Below are positions 1 to 6,708 of a stretch of DNA of 7,724 nucleotides, piece by piece. The stretch is from Pyrinomonadaceae bacterium (GTDB lineage Bacteria > Acidobacteriota > Blastocatellia > Pyrinomonadales > Pyrinomonadaceae), in contig JACMMN010000158.1 in NCBI GenBank assembly GCA_014379075.1, positions 1-7,724 of the forward strand, given 5' to 3'. Every line of letters starts with the position of its first letter. Position 1 is the first letter of the stretch. The notes under the pieces are model-generated. The model made no database searches. It saw nothing but the letters and a program-made list of their open reading frames with translations, and was not told the origin of the DNA. A program made the translations under genes and the position numbers.

Positions 1-575
1 ACCGAATAATGATTCCAGATCTCGGACACGCAAACAAGACGTGGCAGAAGCTCGTACGGCACGATGCTGAAATTCCCGACGCGGATCTCATTGCCCGTCA
101 GAATTCGGTAAAGAAGCTTGTACAGCACGTAAAAGAACTTAAAAGCATTTCCCTCGCTCCGTTCGGCACGCCGCGCAAAGACCATTTTCGTAAACTCCGT
201 TTCGCCGCAACGCTTGATCAGACGCAGCACATCGGCCGGATCGTCCTCGCCGTCGCCGTCTATCACGACGATCGCATCGCATTCGATATTAAAATGGATG
301 TAAGAAAATCCAAGTGCAATTGCACGCTGGTGTCCCATGTTTCGCGTTAGTTCGAGGATCGACACTTCATCGATCGCCTTAAAATTTTCGGGTGCGAAAC
401 CGGCTTCGCCCGCGCTGACCGTAGAGGAGTCATCCACCGCCAAAACACTCGCCGTAAGGCCGTTTTGATGCAGAATTCCATCGAATTCCTCAAGCAGCAT
501 CCGCAAACTTTCCCAGTCGTTGAAAACCGGTGTAAGGATCAGCAGGCTCTTTTTTTCAACGACTGTTTGACTCAT
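1..575 (-). CDS. Glycosyltransferase family 2 (GT-A), C-terminus outside window
   Basis: Transfers a sugar from an activated donor, probably at the cytoplasmic face of the membrane, during glycan assembly. The visible 191 codons run from ATG at 575 and stay open to the window edge. Motifs in order: a beta-strand with PVFND (about 16-20), VDDSS (about 47-51), the NMGHQRA block (about 79-85), a DGDGEDDP acidic motif (about 106-113) carrying the metal/nucleotide-binding DxD-type aspartates, and GNFSIVP (about 167-173). This order matches GT2 enzymes of the dolichyl-phosphate-mannose-synthase/GtrB type. Homologues are usually about 230-330 residues, so a C-terminal part, possibly with membrane helices, is missing only because the window ends. 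No Shine-Dalgarno sequence directly precedes this ATG. It overlaps the stop of a 17-codon ORF by ATGA, which suggests translational coupling. Donor and acceptor are unknown. An A7 run at codons 7-9 is the only low-complexity spot. Confidence 0.9.
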   Translation of the reverse strand, partial: MSQTVVEKKSLLILTPVFNDWESLRMLLEEFDGILHQNGLTASVLAVDDSSTVSAGEAGFAPENFKAIDEVSILELTRNMGHQRAIALGFSYIHFNIECDAIVVIDGDGEDDPADVLRLIKRCGETEFTKMVFARRAERSEGNAFKFFYVLYKLLYRILTGNEIRVGNFSIVPYELLPRLVCVSEIWNHYS

Positions 576-625
576 ATTGCTGAAAGGCCGTGCAGAGGAG
601 GGCAGCCATATCGCCCTACTGACAT
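572..625 (-). CDS. Possible 17-codon leader/coupling ORF ahead of the GT2 gene
   Basis: A small ORF (MSVGRYGCPPLHGLSAI, then TGA) lies in the 82-nt gap after the amidotransferase gene. Its ATG at 625 is preceded by CAGGAG at 5-nt spacing, one of the best Shine-Dalgarno matches in the window. Its TGA overlaps the ATG of the GT2 gene as ATGA. The GT2 start has no ribosome site of its own, so ribosomes could load here and restart at the overlap. The peptide resembles nothing I recognise and is probably not functional as a protein. The alternative is that the ribosome site serves an in-frame non-ATG start of the GT2 gene (a TTG lies upstream in that frame, but before the AGGAG). Coding status is unproven. 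Confidence 0.35.
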   Translation of the reverse strand: MSVGRYGCPPLHGLSAI

Positions 626-630
626 GCGGG

Positions 631-636
631 CTCCTG
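631..636 (-). promoter_or_regulatory. Shine-Dalgarno CAGGAG ahead of the micro-ORF
   Basis: Reading the minus strand, CAGGAG is followed by CCCGC and ATG at 625, an ideal spacing. It lies about 55 nt before the GT2 ATG at 575, too far to serve that start directly. Either it drives the 17-codon ORF and feeds GT2 by reinitiation, or it is a chance match. Confidence 0.45.
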
Positions 637-657
637 CGCAAGTGTTCGAACTATTTT

Positions 658-2541
658 CTAATCTATAAATCTCTGAAACCAAAGCTCCAGCATCAGCAGC
701 GTCCAAAGCTGAAAAGAATGGTCGCGCTCGGCATTGATGTGCTCGTTCACATATTTTTCCAGCATCTCCGGTTTTACTATGCCCCGCTTCAGCGACTTTT
801 CGGAAAGCAGGATTTCGCGTACAAAATCTTTCATTTCTCCGCGGATCCATTTTCCGATCGGCACGCCGAAGCCCATTTTTCGCCGGTATATAACTTCCTT
901 CGGCACGAGCCTGGCCGCGGCCTTTTTTAAAAGGGATTTTGTCTCGAACCGTCGCATCTTTAAATTTTCCGGCAGGCTCGCGGCAAATTCGATCAGCTTA
1001 TGGTCGAGAAACGGTGAACGGGCTTCGAGCGAATTGGCCATCGACGCAATATCTACCTTCACCAGCAGATCGTTGGGCAGGTAAGTCATCTGATCGGTCA
1101 GGAGCGTCGAGTCAAGCATTCCCGTGCCGTTTGCCTTCTCGAACCACGTTTCGAGATATCCTGCGGCGTTCGCCGCGGAAACCGCTTCTGAAAAATCGTC
1201 GGTATAGATGGCCGATTTCGCCGTCCGGTCGAACGTCGACATCCACCGGAAATATCGTTCAGTCGTCGGCAGATTCGCGGCCTGCAGGAAACGCTTGGCA
1301 TCGCGAAAGCGGCTCCGTTTTATTTCCGAAGTCGGCAGCAGGTTGACGGGCGTTTCGATAAACGCTTTGCGCAGCGGCCGCGGCAAACGGTGATATGTCT
1401 CGGCCATTCGCATCGCGGCATAACGTTCGTAACCTGCGAAACTCTCGTCGCCGCCATCGCCGTTCAGCGCGACCGTAACATGTTTGCGGGTTTCCTTGGC
1501 AACATAATATGTCGGGATCGCGGACGAATCGGCATAAGGCTCGCCGTAATGTTCGACGAGCGTCGGCAAAACCTCCATCGCATTCGGGCGGACGATAAAT
1601 TCGTTATATTCGGCACCGACATGTTCGGCTACGATCTTTGCGTATTTCAGTTCGCTGAAATCCTGCTCCTCGAAACCTATCGAAAAAGTTTTTACGGGCT
1701 GCGAACTCTCCTGAGCCATCAGGGCAACAACCATCGACGAATCCACGCCACCTGAAAGAAAGGCACCTAGCGGAACTTCCGAGATCATCCGCAGTTTTGT
1801 AGATTCGCGCAGGATCCGCGTCGTTTCCGTGATCGCTTCCTCTTCTGTGATCTTTATCTTTTTTGAAAAATCGGGCATCCAATAACGCTTCGTTTCGACC
1901 GCTCCGTCCTTCCAACGCATCCAATGCCCGGGCTCCAGCTTGCGTATCTGTTTGAATGCCGTGAGCGGCGCGGGAATGCAAAGGTACGAAAGATAACTGT
2001 CTATGGCTTCGAGATCGACCTCGCGGGAAATATCGGGATGCTGCAAAAGCGCCTGAAATTCCGATCCGAATATCAGTTCGCCGTTTGTCTGGTGAGAATA
2101 CAGGATCGGCTTTTTGCCGACGCGGTCACGGGCGAGAAACAACGATTTGTCCGTCGTATCCCAGATCGCAAAAGCAAACATCCCGCGCAGATGATCGAGA
2201 CAATCCGGCCCGTATTCGTCGAAAAGGTGAATGATCGCTTCGGTGTCGGAATTCGTATAGAATTCGTGGCCGCGTTCTTCGAGGCCTTTGCGCAATTCCT
2301 GATAATTATAGATCTCGCCGTTATAAACGATCCACTTCGATCTATCGGCGTTGTGAATAGGCTGTTTGCCCCCGGCAAGATCGATGATCGACAACCGCCG
2401 CATTCCGAGTGCGGCATTTTCATCGACATAAAAACCGTCGTCGTCAGGGCCGCGGTGCGTGATCGCCGCGTTCATCCGTTCAACAATGGAGCGATCTACG
2501 ACGCTTCCATCATTTTTTACAAATCCGGTAATTCCGCACAT
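658..2541 (-). CDS. asnB: Asparagine-synthase-type glutamine amidotransferase (polysaccharide cluster type)
   Basis: A two-domain enzyme of 627 residues. The N-terminal class II glutaminase domain begins MCGITGF. Cys2 is the nucleophile exposed when Met1 is removed, which fixes the start. RRLSIIDL (48-55), NGEIYN (74-79) and SDTE (98-101) bind glutamine and build the site. The C-terminal ATP-pyrophosphatase domain has the PP-loop SGGVDSS (263-269), EPYADSSAIPT (334-344) and GDGGDESFAGYERY (361-374). It would hydrolyse glutamine, channel ammonia and amidate an adenylated carboxylate. The length and the GDGGDE motif match AsnB relatives of polysaccharide clusters (WbpS-like, exosortase-A-associated amidotransferases) better than housekeeping asparagine synthetases, where the equivalent motif is GEGxDE. 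The substrate may be a uronic acid of the glycan, but free aspartate cannot be excluded. The start lies 2 nt after the membrane-protein stop (TAA-AG-ATG), so the two are probably co-translated. The gene symbol denotes the family, not proven asparagine synthesis. Confidence 0.93.
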   Translation of the reverse strand: MCGITGFVKNDGSVVDRSIVERMNAAITHRGPDDDGFYVDENAALGMRRLSIIDLAGGKQPIHNADRSKWIVYNGEIYNYQELRKGLEERGHEFYTNSDTEAIIHLFDEYGPDCLDHLRGMFAFAIWDTTDKSLFLARDRVGKKPILYSHQTNGELIFGSEFQALLQHPDISREVDLEAIDSYLSYLCIPAPLTAFKQIRKLEPGHWMRWKDGAVETKRYWMPDFSKKIKITEEEAITETTRILRESTKLRMISEVPLGAFLSGGVDSSMVVALMAQESSQPVKTFSIGFEEQDFSELKYAKIVAEHVGAEYNEFIVRPNAMEVLPTLVEHYGEPYADSSAIPTYYVAKETRKHVTVALNGDGGDESFAGYERYAAMRMAETYHRLPRPLRKAFIETPVNLLPTSEIKRSRFRDAKRFLQAANLPTTERYFRWMSTFDRTAKSAIYTDDFSEAVSAANAAGYLETWFEKANGTGMLDSTLLTDQMTYLPNDLLVKVDIASMANSLEARSPFLDHKLIEFAASLPENLKMRRFETKSLLKKAAARLVPKEVIYRRKMGFGVPIGKWIRGEMKDFVREILLSEKSLKRGIVKPEMLEKYVNEHINAERDHSFQLWTLLMLELWFQRFID

Positions 2542-2543
2542 CT

Positions 2544-3908
2544 TTATCCGGCCAGCCTCCGCGCCTGCAAACTCCGCTCGAATGCCTTTCTTTTATTCGT
2601 CCTGAGCAATTTCTTGTCCTCTAGCCGCTCTTTATAGATCGTCCAGCCGACCGCAATAAAAATAAAAAGGAAAACCTGTATTTGTGTTCGCTGGCGATAG
2701 GCGGTTCCGACGTTACCCTGAAATATCGAATATGCAAGCGTGAGCATCAGGCTGAATATCAGGATCGGGAACGCTCGCCGCATCTGGTGCTTTATCGCGT
2801 ACCATATCCCCATCATCATTACAGGTATCATCGCCCACCACAGCAGCACCTCGGGAAGAGTGATCGCCTGACGAAAACTCGATACCTGCCAGGGAAAAGG
2901 TGCAAACATCAGGTATATGAATCCCACCGGCAAAGCGGTGATCGCGCCGCCCGTGGTGGAAACGTCCGTTTCGTCCCCGAAGCCGGACGCAGCCGATGCC
3001 GCCTGGTCGCCGCGGGTCAATTCCACGGTTTCCAGGTTTCCGAACCTTTCGAATTGAACTTCGGCATTTCTCACGACGCCCATATACGTCAGGCCAAGGC
3101 CAACGGCCACGAGCACCGCAGTCCGTGCGAGGATCGACTGCGTTGACTTCGATATACCGATGACAAAACTGCCCGCGACCGCGATCGCTACCATATAAAA
3201 AATGTAGAATCGGAGGGAAATGATCCCGCCCAGCGAAAGCATCAACAACACCAGCGCCGCATAATTAAATTTTTCCTGAAGCTGCAGAACCATCGTCATC
3301 GCCAGCACCAGCAGGAAAATGATCAACCCGTCCTTCATCAATTGTCCCGACCAAATAATAAATGACGGGAACAGAGCTATTGAGATCGCTGCAAATTTGC
3401 CGACGCTTTTATTTTGAAATATTTTGACGGAGCAATAATAGACCATTGGCGCCGTGGCCGCGCCGACGACTGCACAGAAGGACTGGGCCGCAAGTATATT
3501 TTTTCCAAAGATCGAGTAAATGGCCGCGACCAGGTAGTACATTCCCCACCCGGAGCTGCTCATTCGCATGACCTTATCCATTACCGGATCATTTATTCCG
3601 ATGGTTCCCCACCAATAAGCCGCCAGGTTCGATCCGTTATAATCGTATGTGAGAGCATCGCCGCCGAAAAACTCCCGAAGATCATAGATATGAACAAATA
3701 ACCCGAATATAAGCCGTACAACCAGCGCGATGAGAAAAATACTTGTGACAAAGTCTTTATCGTCCGTAAAACGCCGAAATACGGAGATCGCCAGTACCGA
3801 CAGGGCTGCGACGATAAGAATTGATGCTCCCGTTTCGGGATAGAGCGCGGTTAAAAGCCCGAGGATAACGACGATCAAGCACGCGGCAATTAAATACTTA
3901 GTCTGCAT
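2544..3908 (-). CDS. Polytopic membrane protein, probable GT-C glycosyltransferase or polysaccharide polymerase
   Basis: A very hydrophobic protein of 454 residues with about 11-13 likely membrane segments (for example near 4-22, 28-45, 54-75, 121-134, 140-158, 173-186, 193-210, 217-252, 262-278, 325-340, 353-372, 379-396 and 409-425) and a basic cytoplasmic tail (426-454). Two longer hydrophilic stretches probably face the periplasm: 76-120, with acidic GGDALTYD (82-89), and 279-324, rich in Glu, Asp, Ser and Thr. An acidic motif in the first big loop, plus conserved-looking SGQLMKDG (187-194) and GTAYRQRTQ (401-409), suggests an enzyme using polyprenyl-linked sugars, as in GT-C transferases (family 39-like) or Wzy polymerases. 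I do not recognise the exact family. ATG 3908 is the first start after an in-frame TGA six nucleotides upstream (TGA-TCG-ATG). No clear ribosome site is seen. The position between the decoration genes and the amidotransferase supports a role in glycan transfer or polymerisation. Confidence 0.85.
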   Translation of the reverse strand: MQTKYLIAACLIVVILGLLTALYPETGASILIVAALSVLAISVFRRFTDDKDFVTSIFLIALVVRLIFGLFVHIYDLREFFGGDALTYDYNGSNLAAYWWGTIGINDPVMDKVMRMSSSGWGMYYLVAAIYSIFGKNILAAQSFCAVVGAATAPMVYYCSVKIFQNKSVGKFAAISIALFPSFIIWSGQLMKDGLIIFLLVLAMTMVLQLQEKFNYAALVLLMLSLGGIISLRFYIFYMVAIAVAGSFVIGISKSTQSILARTAVLVAVGLGLTYMGVVRNAEVQFERFGNLETVELTRGDQAASAASGFGDETDVSTTGGAITALPVGFIYLMFAPFPWQVSSFRQAITLPEVLLWWAMIPVMMMGIWYAIKHQMRRAFPILIFSLMLTLAYSIFQGNVGTAYRQRTQIQVFLFIFIAVGWTIYKERLEDKKLLRTNKRKAFERSLQARRLAG

Positions 3909-3911
3909 CGA

Positions 3912-3968
3912 TCAATGTCCGAATATCTGCCGAGCGTTCGAAAGTTCAAAATGGTTACATTTCCGCAT
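3912..3968 (-). CDS. Possible 18-codon ORF ahead of the membrane-protein gene
   Basis: The 79-nt gap between the acyltransferase and the membrane protein holds an ATG-started ORF (MRKCNHFELSNARQIFGH, then TGA). It ends 3 nt before, and in the same frame as, the ATG at 3908. A purine-rich GGCGGA precedes its ATG, a weak ribosome site. The membrane-protein start itself has none. The arrangement resembles the micro-ORF at 572-625 and could allow termination-reinitiation. The ORF is short enough to arise by chance and the peptide has no recognisable features. Confidence 0.2.
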   Translation of the reverse strand: MRKCNHFELSNARQIFGH

Positions 3969-3987
3969 AGCGAAATCCGCCGATGAT

Positions 3988-4707
3988 CTAAATATCGTCC
4001 GGCAGATCGTTACGCGTTTTACGCCCCGTCAGAAACTTTCCTTCTTCGCCCAGCTCTTTAACTTCCCTTGCCGGCACGCCCGCGATCAGTTGATTCTCAA
4101 CCTCGAACGCCTTGGTGATCACCGAACCGATACCGACGATACATTTTGCCGGGATCGTTCCGCCCGGGGCGATCCGGATCTCCGAACCGATATAACTAAA
4201 ATCGCCGATACTCACCGGCTCGGTACTTTGGCGGTTATGTGTCCAGATCGAGGAATTCCGCCCTCCCAGTATGACACGCTTGCCGAATTCGACCTTGTCC
4301 GTAAAATCGATCTTATGAGACGCCGCGATCATACTCCCATCACCCAATATGAACCGCGGGTCGGTTTCGTTGACAGCATCCGGCTCCGGAATCGAATTGA
4401 TCTCGTTCAAACGCAATATCTCACAGTACCGGCCGATGTTTACTTCATCACCGCCGCGGACGATATTCAAAACACCTATCCGGCTATGTTCGCCGATCGA
4501 AAGTTTTCCGATCCCAGTAAAAATATTCAAATGGCCGATCGACACATTATCCCCGATCACGCATTCGTCGGCGTCGATTATGCTGAATCCGATCCGCACA
4601 TTTTTACCGATCTTGTAGCCAAAAAACAGCCGCAGGCCGACACGAGCCAAACCGGAGGGTAGTATCGCTACACAGGCTAGAGCCGCTAATTTGAGTTTTC
4701 CGGCCAT
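3988..4707 (-). CDS. Hexapeptide-repeat (left-handed beta-helix) acyltransferase, WbbJ/LbetaH type
   Basis: A 239-residue protein, likely an O- or N-acetyltransferase that moves an acyl group from a CoA donor to a sugar. Imperfect [I/V]G-x4 hexapeptide turns are visible: IGKNVRIG (33-40), IGDNVSIG (51-58), IGEHSRIG (71-78), IGRYCEI (91-97), then VSIGDFSYIGSEIRIAPG (165-182) and VGIGSVI (191-197). The chain closes with the IAGVPARE-type ending (208-215) usual in this superfamily. His131 (in AASHKID) and His157 (in WTHNRQ) are candidate catalytic bases. The N-terminal 25 residues are hydrophobic and may sit against the membrane. The start is 14 nt after the methyltransferase stop with no strong ribosome site, so expression probably depends on the upstream gene. 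The best guess at function is acetylation of a residue in the encoded glycan. Serine-O-acetyltransferase or housekeeping roles are less likely given the neighbours. Confidence 0.88.
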   Translation of the reverse strand: MAGKLKLAALACVAILPSGLARVGLRLFFGYKIGKNVRIGFSIIDADECVIGDNVSIGHLNIFTGIGKLSIGEHSRIGVLNIVRGGDEVNIGRYCEILRLNEINSIPEPDAVNETDPRFILGDGSMIAASHKIDFTDKVEFGKRVILGGRNSSIWTHNRQSTEPVSIGDFSYIGSEIRIAPGGTIPAKCIVGIGSVITKAFEVENQLIAGVPAREVKELGEEGKFLTGRKTRNDLPDDI

Positions 4708-4721
4708 CAGGTAATAATACT

Positions 4722-5552
4722 TTATTTTTTAAAGCCGGCCGCACACCAGTAAGGCCTGCCGTCACTGAACAGTATTCTATCCAGCCCGGCTGCTTCCATC
4801 ATTTCCCGGATCTGAATTCGGGTGAACCGGTGTTCCAGCCTTGTTCCGAAACGGTCCAGCGAATCGGTTCGCATAGTATAAAAACTATGGGCACGATAAG
4901 TGGAAAGCGGCAGAACATCAACGGCAAAACCAAGTTTTTCGGCCAAAAGAGACGTCCTGGCGAGCGGGAAATATACGAAAGCCGCGATCAGGTCGGTTAC
5001 TGTTTTTTTTAGCCCAAACGGCATCGAGCTGACAAAACGCCTAAAAATATCCGATGTCTTCCACACCGCCCGAAACCATTTCGGCCGGTTGTCAAAAGCG
5101 TAATATAAATAAACTAAAAAGGGAGCTCCAGTTTTCAGCTTTTTTACACACTCTACTATCCCGCCGGCGGTATCGGGAATGTGATGAAGAACGCCCAGCG
5201 AATAGCCAAAGTCCATCGAATCGTCCGCCAACGGGATATCGTCCACCGAAGCACGATGAAATTCGACATTGTCCCTGCCCGACAAATTCCTTCGGGCGAC
5301 CTCAAGCGCCGAAATGCTGGCATCTATGCAGTGAAGCTTGCCGACCCGCTCGGCGGCCTTTCCCGCCCAGCGCCCGCTGCCGCATCCGAGATCGAAACCC
5401 TCGGCGTCCGCGGGCAGTGCGTCCCACGGAAACACGCTGAAATACCGCTCGAACTGCTCCGCCAGTTCGGCCGCCTCCATACCCGTTTGGTCGAAACGGC
5501 TCCACTCCTCGCCAAAGCCCTCAACCGTTTTAGAATCCAGATTGGAATTCAT
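4722..5552 (-). CDS. Class I SAM-dependent methyltransferase
   Basis: A 276-residue Rossmann-fold methyltransferase. Motif I is DLGCGSG (54-60), which binds S-adenosylmethionine. An acidic residue in HCIDAS (74-79) sits at the end of strand 2, a VDDIPLADDSMD segment follows (103-114), and VLHHIPD (121-127) is the post-motif typical of Methyltransf_11/25 families. YLYYAFDNRP (148-157) and the C-terminal GTRLEHRFT region (about 236-244) are shared, as I recall, with methyltransferases of polysaccharide clusters. It probably O-methylates a sugar residue or the chain end. N- or C-methylation of a nucleotide sugar is possible. The start is 16 nt after the epimerase stop. An A8 run spans codons 181-184 (positions 5003-5010), but the frame is intact on both sides. 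No membrane segment or signal peptide is evident. Confidence 0.9.
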   Translation of the reverse strand: MNSNLDSKTVEGFGEEWSRFDQTGMEAAELAEQFERYFSVFPWDALPADAEGFDLGCGSGRWAGKAAERVGKLHCIDASISALEVARRNLSGRDNVEFHRASVDDIPLADDSMDFGYSLGVLHHIPDTAGGIVECVKKLKTGAPFLVYLYYAFDNRPKWFRAVWKTSDIFRRFVSSMPFGLKKTVTDLIAAFVYFPLARTSLLAEKLGFAVDVLPLSTYRAHSFYTMRTDSLDRFGTRLEHRFTRIQIREMMEAAGLDRILFSDGRPYWCAAGFKK

Positions 5553-5568
5553 TTAGCTTGACCGCACC

Positions 5569-6693
5569 CTACTTCACCAAACTATGGGCCGCAAGCTCCG
5601 CCGTCGCCGATTCGACCCGGTCGTCGGCATCCTGATTTTTAACCCAGTTAAGCAGTTCCGCCAAACCGCTTTCCAGCGACACTTTCGGCTCGTAGCCTAA
5701 TAATGCTTTAGCTTTTGAAATATCGGCAACACAGTGTCTGATATCACCCTCGCGGTATTTGCCGACGATCTCCGGCTCGATCTCTTTGCCCAAACCTTTT
5801 GCAAGCAGCTGTGCGATCTGTTTGACCGATGTCGGACGGCCGGTACCGATATTCATCATTTGCCCATCGCCGCCGTCTTTTTCCAATGCAAGTAAATTCG
5901 CCTGGACAATGTCGCTTACGTGGACAAAATCGCGTGATTGTTCGCCGTCCTCGAAAATGGTGGGCGGCTGATCATTCAGCAATCGCGAAGAAAATATCGC
6001 GCAGACTCCCGTGTACGGATTCGATAGCGCCTGACGCGTACCGTAAACATTGAAATATCTAAAGGCGACCGTCGGAATGTTATAAGCGCGGCCGACCGAA
6101 AGGCAAAACTGTTCCTGATCCTGTTTCGTTACCGCATAGACCGAAGTCGGAAATAATGGTTTTTCCTCGGTAGTTCCGGTAGATTTGAGTTCGCCGCCGC
6201 ATTTTTCACACTTAAAATTCCATTCGTGTGCGGCAAGCTGTTCATTAGATCTGAGAAAGGGATTAACCGTTTCCGAACAGCCGCCGCAGACATAGGCACC
6301 TTCGCCATAGATCGACATCGAAGACGCAACAACCAGTTTTTTGAATTGCTTCGGCTGTTTTATCATCTCTTCGAGCAGCACCGCCGTGCCGAGATCGTTT
6401 GCCCTTACATACCGGACGATCTCGTACATCGATTGCCCGACGCCGACTTCGGCCGCCTCGTGATAAACGACATCGATGCCGTCTAAAGCCTTTGCAACGG
6501 CCCCGGAATCGCACACATCGGCGCGGATAAACTCCGCCTTCGAATTCAAATGTTCGGGAACCTTGTTGCCGTGTACCTGCTCTACGATAGAATCGAGGAT
6601 TCGCACCGTATGTCCCTTTTCGATCAATGCATCAACCAGGTGCGAACCGATAAAACCGGCTCCACCCGTTACCAAAATATTCGATTTTTCCAT
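5569..6693 (-). CDS. NAD-dependent SDR epimerase, dTDP-L-rhamnose 4-epimerase-like, with Cys4 insert
   Basis: A 374-residue extended short-chain dehydrogenase/reductase acting on a nucleotide sugar in the cytoplasm. The chosen start MEKSNILVTGG puts the NAD-binding TGGAGFIGSH at 9-18. A longer ATG start at 6759 exists but would overlap the upstream gene by 65 nt and add an unconserved tail. ATG 6693 has AAAGGG in front and lies 1 nt after the upstream stop. Catalytic residues are the serine region VASSMSIYG (about 122-130) and SVYAVTK, with Tyr186 and Lys190. Inserted between them are CGGC (136-139) and CEKC (162-165), probably a zinc ribbon. SNPYTGV (about 224-230) and SRDFVH (about 253-258) complete the sugar site. 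This cysteine insert and the flanking PTSVYA and RQALSNPYTG sequences are typical, as I recall, of WbiB-type dTDP-L-rhamnose 4-epimerases that give dTDP-6-deoxy-L-talose. Another NDP-sugar 4-epimerase activity remains possible. Confidence 0.92.
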   Translation of the reverse strand: MEKSNILVTGGAGFIGSHLVDALIEKGHTVRILDSIVEQVHGNKVPEHLNSKAEFIRADVCDSGAVAKALDGIDVVYHEAAEVGVGQSMYEIVRYVRANDLGTAVLLEEMIKQPKQFKKLVVASSMSIYGEGAYVCGGCSETVNPFLRSNEQLAAHEWNFKCEKCGGELKSTGTTEEKPLFPTSVYAVTKQDQEQFCLSVGRAYNIPTVAFRYFNVYGTRQALSNPYTGVCAIFSSRLLNDQPPTIFEDGEQSRDFVHVSDIVQANLLALEKDGGDGQMMNIGTGRPTSVKQIAQLLAKGLGKEIEPEIVGKYREGDIRHCVADISKAKALLGYEPKVSLESGLAELLNWVKNQDADDRVESATAELAAHSLVK

Positions 6694-6694
6694 A

Positions 6695-6708
6695 TCAACC
6701 CTTTTGCT
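6695..6708 (-). promoter_or_regulatory. Ribosome binding site and stop/start junction deciding the epimerase start
   Basis: On the minus strand AAAGGG lies just ahead of TGA-T-ATG, giving about 5 nt between the AGGG and the epimerase ATG at 6693. The glycosyltransferase stop codon sits inside this spacer. This supports translational coupling of the two genes and favours the short epimerase start over the upstream in-frame ATG at 6759. Confidence 0.6.

Noticed and set aside
1..1020. Dense GATC tetranucleotides (about 11 in the first kilobase, near 4 expected by chance)
   Set aside because: They are spread through coding sequence in an arrangement that fits codon preference (Ile ATC after G, Asp/Arg codons), with no clustering in the gaps that would suggest an origin or a methylation switch.
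1924..2637. 237-codon plus-strand ORF
   Set aside because: It is antisense to the amidotransferase gene, which has full catalytic motifs in order. The plus-strand translation shows no recognisable domain and crosses the amidotransferase/membrane-protein junction.
3955..3983. Hairpin ATTTCGC-TAT-GCGGAAAT in the gap after the acyltransferase as a terminator
   Set aside because: The stem is short, has a bulged base and no U-tract follows, so it does not qualify as an intrinsic terminator.
4090..4662. 190-codon plus-strand ORF
   Set aside because: Antisense shadow of the hexapeptide acyltransferase. The repeated codon pattern of the beta-helix keeps the opposite strand open.
4722..4745. GCCGGC followed by an A/T-rich run at the methyltransferase 3' end as a terminator
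   Set aside because: The palindrome lies in coding sequence, the stem is too short, and the acyltransferase starts only 14 nt later.
5003..5010. A8 run (minus strand) inside the methyltransferase as a programmed frameshift or slippage site
   Set aside because: The normal frame is intact and family motifs continue on both sides. Losing one A meets a stop within a few codons and gaining one gives about 27 unrelated codons, so no useful alternative product is evident.
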